Assembly: GCA_963580455.1 (NCBI GenBank)
Contig: OY756961.1
Coordinates: 8,723,001 to 8,787,000 of the forward strand
Source of the DNA: Euonymus europaeus
Lineage: Eukaryota > Streptophyta > Magnoliopsida > Celastrales > Celastraceae
Length of the DNA stretch: 64,000 nt
Reading direction: 5' to 3'
The notes below the pieces were generated by a model. The model made no database searches and was not told the origin of the DNA. It saw only the letters and a program-made list of their open reading frames with translations. Within the stretch, counting starts at the first letter, position 1. Every line of letters begins with the position of its first letter. This document shows positions 1 to 9,467 of the stretch, piece by piece. The translations under genes and the position numbers were made by a program.

Positions 1-2157
1 TCTTTCATCAAACCCACCCTTGAAAACTCCTAGCATGCTATTGCTGCCGCCATGGCAAGCAACAGTTTCTTGCTAACAAACGAGTGCGCTTTATTCGTTC
101 TATCTTTGCCTCCTTGATTTTTATATGGATTGCTGATTCAAAAGGTTTTTGAATTGCATGCATTGAGTGATTTAGAGATTTCAAAGTTAGGGTCTAAGGT
201 CAGACAACATCAGGAATCGATCAATCTTTCGTCAATCAAAAATGCGCTTGATAAAGAAGGAAGCTACCTTTGGGCCTAAATCGAATTCGTCTAGTAGTAC
301 AAAACAAATACAAGAAACAGAGCACTGAGAACAATACAACTCTAGAATACTTGGTCTCAAGAAGTCATTAGAAGCCATAACTTAGATAAATGGATTATTA
401 CAACATTTTGGTCGCAAATAATAGATCATGTTCCATTTTACATAATGAATGTCAAAATGTTCCAAATCTCCAATGTTCGAATTTATTTTAGTTTGCACTC
501 AATAAAATTTTACTATTTTGAACAATCAACCCTCTTATGTTACTGGTTGACCATTAAATAATATTTTGATATGGAAAATATTTTTTCCAAACAAAAAGAT
601 AGATGATAAATTCTATGTCATACACCTTTAAAGACAAAAAAAAAACTAATTAATAAATATTTAAAATAAAATATTTAAAGCACCCTTTGTTGCCTCCTAT
701 CTTTCCCACCGCACTTCTCTCACCCTCCTTATCATACCCTTATCTTTTGATTGGAAACTCTAGTCACCACTCTAATTTTTTATTCAATGAATATGAAATT
801 CTTAAATTATGGTTCATTTGGAAGTTTGGGCCTTTAGATATATATTTTACTGTTTATTTTGGTAGTTTTGCTTTGTTTTAGGCATATTTTACGATTTTAT
901 TATTTTATTTTCTTTTAAATTATTTGAGAATTTTGACTATCATAACATTAAAAGACGCTTAATCTTGTTTTTAATTCTTTGGATATTCTTAAATAAAGTA
1001 TTGAAATCTTAATTCTAGTACTATTTTGTCAAAATACTCAATTTCAATGTTAAGTGGAATTATTTGTAACAGCGAGATCCAGAGGCCGGTCCATAAAATG
1101 GAATTTATGGACATTAAAATCCACTGAAAAATCTTATTTATATTTCAGTCCAGTCCACTTCATTTTTATTTTTTTTGATAAACAAAATTTTAAAACGTTT
1201 TATCTTTTAAAATACATGGTAGATTTTAAAAAAAGAAAATTGAATATTTGAATACAACACGTACAACTCTTTCTAAAGGGGAATGGATTCACTATTTTAA
1301 CCTAAACAATAAGTATTATACCTTAAGGGGAACATATTCGTTAAACCCTAACAGCTTGTGTATTGTATTTTCATGTTTTAACCTAAACAATAAGTTTAAA
1401 CCTAAACAATAAGTTTAAACCTAAGGAGAATAGATTCTTTAAATTCTAACAGGCTCGTGTATTGAATTTTCATGTCGTAACCTAAATAATAAGTGTTAAA
1501 TCTTAAGGAAAACGAATTCGCTAAACCCTGACGGACTCGTGTATGCTCAACATATTGATTAAGGTAGTAAAATAATTAATTAAAAAAGAAAAATTAATAT
1601 ACTTTTCTAAATTAAATTTCCATCATTTAACAACCATACTATGAATCCAAAAAATAAAAGTCAAATTAATTAAAAGAAAATCTAATAACTAGACTTGATT
1701 CCAAGCAACTGCAAGTTTAAATGACTAACCTTTAACCTTAATAAATCTCATAAAATAGACCTACCTACAATTTTGCCGCCATAATAATCAACATACTCAA
1801 GTAAATCATTTTTTTACTACGTTGCCCTACATCAATTAGCATATGAGCTTTGATCGATTTCTCATGATGCCAAGACCCAAGAAGTGTGTGTGCTGACATG
1901 CCTCCCTATAATAACAGATGGATACACTTCACATAATAAAATAGATGGTTGCAGTGATGACTATGTTAACAAAAATAAAATTTGAGGTTGAATTGGGGTC
2001 AATTAAGGAGATGATTTTATATTCACAGTGTCGATACAAAAAACTGCACCGATTACGTGGATCCAAGGTTGAACGTGAGAGTTATGGCTAGGCTACTGTA
2101 TATGCATAACGAAAATAAGCAACACACAAAAAGTAGGTGGTTCGGCAAAAATGCCTA
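1..2157. other. AT-rich intergenic sequence without a recognisable gene
   Basis: Only short open frames of 60-70 codons occur here. They have T-rich, hydrophobic composition and no recognisable motif. The only structure seen is the degenerate repeat at 1299-1548. Confidence 0.6.
1299..1548 (+). repeat. Three degenerate tandem copies of an 80-100 bp unit
   Basis: Each copy begins with AACCTAAACAATAAGT or a close variant (about 1299, 1380 and 1479). It then runs through a CTTAAGGGGAA-like stretch, a TAAACCCTAAC-like stretch and a CTCGTGTATTG-like end. The middle copy has an extra partial unit at its start. Divergence is high, so the array is old. No function is visible. Confidence 0.6.
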
Positions 2158-2165
2158 CGTCCATG

Positions 2166-2566
2166 CAAGGCCGGCCCTGCCATATTTGGGGCCCGGGGCG
2201 GCAAATTAATTGGAGGCCCCTTAGGGCGGGGTTCGGGGTGGCGCCCCGATTTTTTTTTTTTGGGTTGGGGGTAATGCTCAAGATTTTTTTTTGGCGTCTA
2301 ATGTCCAATTATAAATCAATAATCAAAATTTAAGCAAATAGAGTAACAAGAAATTTTTTGATGGCTGAAACCCAATTTTGGGAGGTTAGGTCATCACGTC
2401 AAGCAACATCTTTTGAACATTTTGATATTTTCCATTCATATTTGATCTATTATCATATTTTTACCCCTCATATTATATATAAGTTTAAAAAAATATTCTT
2501 TTAAAATTTTTCTTTTTGGGCCCCAAATTTCGGGCCCAGGGCGGTCGCCCATGCTAGCCGCCCCTG
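2166..2566. mobile_element. hAT-type MITE, 401 bp, with 8-bp target duplication
   Basis: The identical octamer CGTCCATG lies at 2158-2165 and 2567-2574, the target duplication length of hAT elements. Inside it the ends are imperfect inverted repeats: CAAGGCCGGCC on the left, and CAGGGGCGGCT when the right end is read on the minus strand. Both ends are GC-rich with GGGGCCC-type words, while the core is AT-rich. Plant Tip100-like hAT elements have ends of this style. There is no transposase, so the element is non-autonomous. It sits about 0.6 kb upstream of the PORR gene. Confidence 0.75.
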
Positions 2567-3183
2567 CGTCCATGAGAGAAGTCAATATTATTCAGCCTCT
2601 TCCTTTGATAAAAATGGTTAAATTTATAGTAAAATGAAATAGCAGAATGCCAGCTTCTCCTCCACATATCATGCAACAGCTCTTCCATTTGAAGCTGAAC
2701 TGTGGATGAGATAATCCTGGAGTGCCGGAGTTTGAATTCATGCATTATCATGAAGTTAAATGACTACCCCGTCCCTTTGACTTGGTCGCACAGTTTGAAG
2801 AAAATCTTATGCGAATGCACGTAACCTGGACATCCACCTATTGACCTTCAAGCTAAGTGGCCTCCTAAGATGTTTTTACTGCCCACACATAGATAATGAA
2901 GTTTCGAATGAGAGTAATGATTCCAAAGAGGAGCAGAGATGATTGCCACTAGTCACTAGTGTACCTTACTCCGTTCATGGTTCCGTCTGGCCGTCTCATT
3001 CCAAATCCAATGACTACAATTCAGGGGTCGCTATGCAAAAAAGCAATAGTTTGAGGGGGGTATTTGTCCTTTTACCATGAACGAGAAAAGAGCAGGGTTT
3101 TAATTTGAAACCCTCCTAAAACCTCACCACATTTTTCCCTTTCCAGTCATTGTTTTGTCCGTGTTCCAATCAAGGGTCGACCG

Positions 3184-5256
3184 ATGCAATCCATCTTCCG
3201 TTCACCCTCGAAACGCCGTCCTCTCCACCACCACCGTCGCTTCTTCTTCGATGGTGCTGGCTTCAAATGCGTTCGCGATCGAGGCCTCGACCACGTTGTG
3301 GAGCGAGAGAAACACCTTAGACCCGTTATCAACGTCAAGAACCTCATAAAGTCTGAGCCCTCCAAGTCCGTTCCCATTTCAGTCATCGCCCAGCAAAGAG
3401 AATCCCTCGGGTTCCCCTTTCGTCCCATCGATTTCATCCGCAAATACCCTGCAATTTTCGAAGAATTCCTTCCTGGCGGCATTGCTGTCCACCCCCACAT
3501 CAAGCTTAAGCCAGAGGTTCTGAATCTCGACGCCGAAGAGAATTTGGTCTATCAGAGCGAAAACTACAGGCAGAATGTCGCGGATAGGCTTTTGAAGCTG
3601 TTAATGATTTCAAGAATCAATAAAATTCCTTTGAGAATTGTTGACACCCTGAAATGGGATCTAGGTCTCCCAGAAGATTTTGTTCAGAGCCTAGTACCCG
3701 AATTCCCTGACTACTTTCGAGTTATTGATGGAAGTAATTCAACCACGTGTGGGTTGAAATCAGATTTGAATTTAGAGCTGGTTTGCTGGAGTAGTGAATT
3801 GTCTGTTTCGGCTATAGAGAAGAAGGAGAAAGGTTATGAGAAGGGGATGCCTATTGTTTTCCCTATGCATTTTTCCAGGGGTTTTGAGATGGATAAAGAT
3901 ATGAAAAAGTGGGTGGATGATTGGCAGAGGTTGCCATACATATCTCCTTACGATAATGCTTGCCATCTTGGGCCTAATACAGATGAATCTGATAGGTGGG
4001 CAGTTGCAGTTATGCACGAGGTTCTTAATCTTTTTGTTGCAAAATTCGGTGAGAGGGATAATGTCTTGCAGCTTGGAGAGTGTTTGGGAATTCGGTCAAG
4101 GTTAAAGAGATCATTGCTTCACCATCCCGGAATATTTTACTTGTCCAGTAAGGTTGGAACCTATACAGTGGTTTTGAGGCAGGCCTTTAAGAGGGGGTTG
4201 TTGATTGAGAAGAATCCCCTGGTGGATATTAGGAATCAGTATCTCCACCTCATGCATTCAGTAAAGGAAGATAGTAAACTGGTTAGTATGCCTGGAGGGA
4301 GCACACAGCAAGAGAAGAAGAAAACCATTCTTGAAGAGTCCAAACCAGAAGCCAAAATGGATGATGATGATGATTATAGCTTGGATGAGAGGGATGATGA
4401 ATTCCAAGGTGATGGTGATGACAACCACGAGGAGGAGGAGGAGGATGGAGAGCAATATTTGAAGCAACGAGGTGCTTTCAGAAATGACTCATCTAGTAGA
4501 GGAAGAACAAATAGGAAGATTAAGTTGGGTGTTCAGGGGTCGTCAAGGGGTTTTGAAATAGGATCAGATATTAAAGGCCATGGTAAACCTAAAGAAACAA
4601 ATTATAGAAGAAGAGAGACGAGTAGGGAGCAGAACATTGGTGGGATCTCAAATAATAGGAGCAAATTCCGCAGGGATGAATTCAAAGATGATGGCAAGGA
4701 GGACGAGAATAGAGAGCAGTATTTGAAGCAAAGTGGTGCTTTCAGAAATGCCTCATCTAGTAGAGGAAGAACTAGGAAGATTAACTCTGGTGTTCCGGGG
4801 TCCTCAAGAGGTTTCAAAATACAACAGTTGGATAGTAAAGGCCATATCAAACCTAAAGAAAATATCTCTTGTAGAAGTGAGACACGTAGGGAGCATAACT
4901 TTCGTGGGAGCTCAAAGGAGAGATGCAAATTCACCAATGATAAACATGGAGAGGATGCTAATGAGTGCGAGAATAAGGAGAATGGAGAGCGATATTTGAG
5001 GCAAGGAGGTGCCCTCAGAAATGCCTCATCTAGTCGAGGAAGAACAAATAGGAAGATTAACATGGGTTTTCAGGGGGCTTCAAGAGGTTTTGAAAGACAA
5101 AGGTCAGATAGTAAAGTCCATGGCAAACCTAAAGATAATTTTTCTAAAAGAAGAGAGACTAGTAGGGAGCACAACATTCATGGGAGCTCAAGGGAGAGAT
5201 CAAATTCAACTGATGGCGGAGGAAGGCCGTTGCCAATCAAGAATGTTTCTGCATAA
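3184..5256 (+). CDS. PORR-domain organellar RNA-binding protein with triplicated C-terminal repeats
   Basis: This is an intact 690-codon single-exon gene. Residues about 45-360 match the plant organelle RNA recognition (PORR) domain: a run of helices with family-like stretches such as VPEFPDYFRVI, YISPYDNACHL, DRWAVAVMHEVLNL and LLHHPGIFYLSSK. Known PORR proteins (the WTF1 group) bind RNA and help splice group II introns in chloroplasts or mitochondria. The first 20 or so residues are rich in Arg, Ser and His without acidic residues, which fits an organellar, probably mitochondrial, presequence. This is inference. A strongly acidic segment follows at residues 392-422, then three basic repeats of about 89 residues to the stop. 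Most family members are 400-500 residues long, so the tail is an extension. The ATG at 3184 is chosen because it opens the basic presequence. No TATA box is obvious upstream. No disabling lesion is seen. Confidence 0.9.
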   Translation: MQSIFRSPSKRRPLHHHRRFFFDGAGFKCVRDRGLDHVVEREKHLRPVINVKNLIKSEPSKSVPISVIAQQRESLGFPFRPIDFIRKYPAIFEEFLPGGIAVHPHIKLKPEVLNLDAEENLVYQSENYRQNVADRLLKLLMISRINKIPLRIVDTLKWDLGLPEDFVQSLVPEFPDYFRVIDGSNSTTCGLKSDLNLELVCWSSELSVSAIEKKEKGYEKGMPIVFPMHFSRGFEMDKDMKKWVDDWQRLPYISPYDNACHLGPNTDESDRWAVAVMHEVLNLFVAKFGERDNVLQLGECLGIRSRLKRSLLHHPGIFYLSSKVGTYTVVLRQAFKRGLLIEKNPLVDIRNQYLHLMHSVKEDSKLVSMPGGSTQQEKKKTILEESKPEAKMDDDDDYSLDERDDEFQGDGDDNHEEEEEDGEQYLKQRGAFRNDSSSRGRTNRKIKLGVQGSSRGFEIGSDIKGHGKPKETNYRRRETSREQNIGGISNNRSKFRRDEFKDDGKEDENREQYLKQSGAFRNASSSRGRTRKINSGVPGSSRGFKIQQLDSKGHIKPKENISCRSETRREHNFRGSSKERCKFTNDKHGEDANECENKENGERYLRQGGALRNASSSRGRTNRKINMGFQGASRGFERQRSDSKVHGKPKDNFSKRRETSREHNIHGSSRERSNSTDGGGRPLPIKNVSA
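4450..5253 (+). repeat. Three in-frame ~265-bp repeats in the 3' part of the PORR gene
   Basis: Units begin at 4450 (residue 423), 4714 (residue 511) and 4987 (residue 602). Each starts with E-x-YL-[KR]-Q, then SSSRGRT, basic RKI, SSRGFE-like and KGHGKPKE-like blocks, and a RRETSRE[QH]N motif. They are about 88, 91 and 89 residues long. Unit length is kept in frame despite point differences. The composition (RG, SR and K/R with acidic spacers) resembles disordered RNA-contacting tails. Confidence 0.85.
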
Positions 5257-7843
5257 TATACTTTTAATAGGGAACCTGAACAAGAGGCAGGCAGGTTAGC
5301 ATCTCTTTTGGATTTTCTGTTCTTATTGACTCTGCAGGTCCTTTGTGTTTATTTTGTTGTGCTTCAGTTGTTAGAATGTTGTAATTTTATAGATGATTCT
5401 TTTAAACTATGCCAATATAGCATTTTCTTTATGCAAATTCTGTCTAAATCAATTTATATTTTATTTTCATTTACCTCCATGGTGCCCCATAATAAAATTG
5501 TGCATTTCAAAAGAAGATTAATGGTCTTCCAACAACTAGTGGATGCCTTATCTTTGCCAATATATGTTCTTTGGCATCTCATAATTGTTTTTCAATGAAT
5601 ATATCAAGTAGTACATAGTTTATAGTTTATACTTCGTATGAGAAAGAGAAGTGGTTCTAACAAGGTTATACATCTATTAGTAGCTCTGTTTCAATGCTAT
5701 TTAATGGGTCTTTTGCTTTTTATATGGGACTCGTGTTGTTTAACTTTCTTAAAGCTTCTGAAAATACATGCTGTACTTCTTGTTCTTTCTTACTTTTTGA
5801 AATTTCTTCCATTCTTTGCACATTTTTACCTTTTGGAGAACTGGGTACAGTGCATTTTCATTGTAAAGAATCTGACAACTCAAGATTATTATGAAATTTA
5901 TTCAATGTTACCCTTTAGTCTTAAATATTTTGATGTTAAGTACTAGGAAAAGTTTTGATAAAAAAGTTGAAGTGGTTGAATTTAAGATGGTTGTAGATTC
6001 GACAGAAGATACGAGGGGAGAAAATTGTCTAAGATTGGTGAACATGTGCAATGTGGCTATGTGAGTGCTTAGGTGGGAAAAAATTGGATAATTGAAGTAG
6101 TAGATGCTTACACAGGAAAGGGAGACTACAGAAAAAATGAATGGAAGTAATAAAGGACATGCATACAAAGGGATTGGTTAGAGAATCTAGCATTCAGCGG
6201 AATGAGTGTAGAAAATGTATGCTTGTGGAGGCTTAATTAATTGATTGTGTATTGATATGAAGTAATCTGATCTTGAAACCCAACCAAATATATCTGAAGG
6301 TTGAAATGGATTAACTTCCAAGTTCCAAGTATCATTGTGGCTTTGTGTTGTTGAATAAGACCATCCCAATTCAAATGATCAAAGTCTGCTGAGAAGTCCA
6401 AGGAAGAAGATGGAATCTACATCTTTAGTTGCATCTATTCTAATAGGATGGGGAATAAATTTTCTTAACTTTTTCTTTGTCTTTGGATTCTCCACAATTG
6501 GATTTAGGTGCAGCATGTTGAAGGTTTTTCAGCCATTCACTTTTGTATATTTGACCTTCAATTTCCCTCGAGAATTATATTTGATCTATTTGGTCAGGAT
6601 CAGAAAAAAATTCATAGAGCCATTCCAAATTGGAAAATTGTGTACTTGTTGAATTGCTAGATATATCACTGGATGACCGATGATCATCGTATTTGACATG
6701 AAAGAGATAGGATCAGCATCAATACTTTTTCTCTGAAGAGGAAAAGTGCTTAACCTTTCCAAGTATGATGGGGGTATTGCTAATACCGTATTCTGTTATT
6801 GTCTACTGTATGTCTCTTTATATATTATTGAAAGCAAGAAAAAAAAAAGTTCACTTGTGCAAAGGTTTTGTAATTTAGAATGTCAAATTGTGTGCCGAAC
6901 CTAAATGGGAAGTTAACTATCATGTTTCTTGTAGTGGCTGTGCTGCACTGTTTCAGTGTGGTAAGTTGGCCTTTCCTCCAATTGCAGCAGTTCCTACAGA
7001 TGAGATATATTTTACATGCAGTGATCGTGAAAATAAGTGCTCATGTTCTATTTGCCCTCGTTGCCAATAATAGTAAATGCTGGCGTCCAATGTTTATTGA
7101 ACAAATTTTAAGGAGAAAATGCTTATGACGCCCATAACTAAATCTAATGAGTAAAAAAAGTGAAGAATAGCAGCACTTGGTCATTTATTTTAAAAAATAT
7201 AATAGAGGGACTAATACCTTCATCGGTCATAGTTATTGAAAAAAAAAAATACTTGTGCCCATAGCAACTGGGAAAATAAAAACGAAGTGTGGTTGCCATA
7301 AATGAAAATTGCATGCTTCATGATATAAAGTATAAACAATATCACCATAAATAAGCAAATCACAATAATAATTTATAAGATACCTACAGATTATATATCA
7401 AGTGTGAAAAATGTCGTCAAATAGTAATGTAAATAAATCAATTAGTGAATAATTAATTCCCCATTACAATGTTGTCTTTGAAGTAGTTTTGGGCATTTTT
7501 TTCTTTCATGTAAGTTGAAGATTATGATATCAGTTACCATTTCTAGACTTTTTCTTTTCTGTTTATGATTGTCCCCCACCACACTTGTCTTTCTAACCAT
7601 ATGTATACATATATAATGAATATAAATCTAACCCTCTCCTGCATTGCAGTGCATTCTCTAAATTCCGCCATATGTGGGATCTCTCTTTAAATCTCCTTTA
7701 TAGTAATCCTTCTTGATTTTTTCTTTCTTGCTCCCAATCTGTTTCAGCAATATTATTATTCTTCTTCATCAAATTCCATTCGGCACTTATAGAAATTATT
7801 GCTGAATCGAATCATTACCTCTCTTGATAGAAAACCCAATAAA
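5257..7843 (+). other. Downstream flank of PORR gene, no further gene recognised
   Basis: This stretch is T-rich sequence with many small open frames. A GGCAG|GTTAGC word just after the stop (about 5293) could be a 3'-UTR splice donor, and AATAAA occurs near 5490. A Cys-rich frame at 6888-7070 lacks an ATG and any recognised domain. A TATATAA-like word near 7610 lies upstream of the F-box remnant. Confidence 0.4.
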
Positions 7844-8600
7844 ATGTTTGATTATCTCCCTCGAGAAGTTATAGCCGATATTCTTTTGATGTTGCCTGTC
7901 AAAACTCTTGTTCTTTGTTTATGTGTCTGCAAAGTATGGCATGCTATTATCGCTGGCCAAAACCTACCAGGAAAAAAGGTGGCCATTGCCTGCTTAGACA
8001 GTTCTGCAACATAGAGAACGCCACTCTCTTCTATTCGACACCAATCAATTTCAGAAATATAAAGATTTGAATTTTCCAATTCAAACCATTGATCATCATT
8101 TTCAGATTATTGATTCCTGTAATGGCATTATGTGTTTGTCATCCAATGGTCGTGCTCATGACTGTTCTCAGGAATCTAGCAATATAAAAATTTGTCTCTC
8201 TTCCTCGTTCCCTTGTGTACTTAATCTCTCACAATATCAAAATGCACACCCTCAGTTTTGGTTTCAACTCTCTCCGATGATTACAAGGTAGTGAAGCTTT
8301 TATCTTTACGCTAAACGGGGCCATAATTGTGATTATCCTCCTCGTGTTAATTTGTACTCTCTTGACACCATATCTTGGAGAGACATTAGTGTGATTGCTT
8401 GTCAATATAAGATGAACCATATGGTAATTTGATTTTGTGCTTCAATGTGTCCAATGAGTTGTTTGACCATATGCGCCTACCGGAGAGTCTAGTTGGCATC
8501 TAAGCATTCAAGTTGTCTGTCTTAGTCCTTGGAGAACAGCTTTCTATCACGTGATGGAACACGTTTGAAAGCTGTGGAACATGTTCAATGGATGTTTTTA
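7844..8600 (+). pseudogene. F-box protein pseudogene (F-box plus F-box-associated domain remains)
   Basis: The ATG at 7844 opens a clear F-box: LPREVIADILLMLPVKTLVL, then a CKVWHAIIA-like end. F-box proteins are substrate receptors of SCF ubiquitin ligases and bind SKP1 through this motif. The frame stops at 8012-8014. Decayed F-box-associated sequence follows in other frames: IIDSCNGIMCL near 8107, a KFVSLPRSLVYLI stretch near 8190 that follows an in-frame stop, DDYKVVKLLSLR near 8275, and a SLDTISWRDI stretch near 8355. This order is that of the FBA domain of plant F-box genes. At least three frameshifts or stops interrupt it, so it is a pseudogene. It could have ended near 8600, beyond which no homology is visible. 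Confidence 0.8.
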
Positions 8601-8629
8601 GGACCCAAAAGTGATAGACCTTTAAATTA

Positions 8630-8825
8630 ATAGGAAAGGTAAACAACTCCCCTGTGCAAGGCTCTTGCAAGGGGTGGATCGGGGATAGGCATGATGTAAG
8701 CTGACCTTACCCCGCATAATATGTTGACAGCCCTCCACATAATATGTGGAGAGACTATTTCTTGGAATTGAATTTGTGGTATCTAGGTTGCACGACTGCA
8801 ACTTACCACCGGGCCACATGGCTTG
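8630..8825 (-). mobile_element. Probable tRNA-derived SINE
   Basis: Read on the minus strand, the element opens with GGCCCGGTGGTAAGTTGC, which resembles an RNA polymerase III A box. A weak B-box-like stretch (8761-8775) follows about 40 bases on. The body then contains CGGGGTAAGG and GATCCACCCCTTGCAAGAGCC-like words seen in plant SINE families. No clear target duplication was found, and the promoter boxes are degenerate. Confidence 0.5.
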
Positions 8826-8953
8826 GAAAAAGTTTTTTTTTTGGAGAGACTAGTTTTGCTAGGACAAGGGAACAAAAACTTGAAAGAATAAGCCATTCAA
8901 TAAAAAAAGAGAACGAGACCAGAGGACTGAATCAAGAATGTAGAGGTACAATA

Positions 8954-9467
8954 TGATAGTCTCACATCGAAAAATGTGGTGGTGAGGGTGTTGTTGATAA
9001 GGGGAGGTATGGGCCTCCCTGAGTAGACAAGGTTTTGGGGTGGTATGGGCCTCCCTGGGCCTTGGTTACAGCTGACCCATATGGGTGGGTGCAGTTGGGC
9101 CTTGGCTGCTTGGGCTCGCGTATGGGCGTGTGCCTTATCAATGGTATCAGAGCCCTGTCGATCCTAACTCTTGGCCCAGCCTCTGCGGAGTGGCCGGCCA
9201 TGGAAGTGCCTGCCTGTAATAGGTAGAAGGTCCATGGTGCTCAACCAACGTGAGCGTTGGTGTTCAAGGGGAGGGTATTGATAGAGTCCCACATCGAAAG
9301 ATGTGGTGGTGAGGGTGTTGTTGATAAGGGGAGGTATGGGCCTCCCTGAGTAGCCAAGGTTTTGGGGTGGTATGGGCCGCCCTGGGCCTTGGTTACAGCT
9401 GACCCGTATGGGTGGGTGCAATTGGGCTTTGGCTGCTTAGACTCGCGTATGGGCGTGGGCCTTATTG
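8954..9467 (+). mobile_element. TRIM (terminal-repeat retrotransposon in miniature), 514 bp
   Basis: Two direct repeats of about 188 bp, 8954-9140 and 9279-9467, start with TGATAG. The left one ends in CTTATCA. They differ at about a dozen positions plus a 2-bp gap. Directly after the left LTR is TGGTATCAGAGC (9142-9153), the classic primer-binding site for initiator methionine tRNA. Just before the right LTR is a purine tract, AAGGGGAGGG (9266-9275). The internal region is only about 138 bp and encodes nothing. LTR, PBS, PPT and LTR in this order and size define a TRIM, which must be moved by another retrotransposon's proteins. The last two bases of the right LTR are altered, and no direct target duplication is visible. 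Confidence 0.88.
9142..9154 (+). promoter_or_regulatory. Primer-binding site of the TRIM
   Basis: TGGTATCAGAGCC is complementary to the 3' end of plant initiator tRNA-Met. It lies one base after the left LTR, as expected for first-strand priming. Confidence 0.85.

Noticed and set aside
6888..7070. Cys-rich open frame (CSGCAALFQCGK and a CSCSICPRC end)
   Set aside because: No ATG in frame, no recognised zinc-binding family, and no splice partners upstream. It could be chance.
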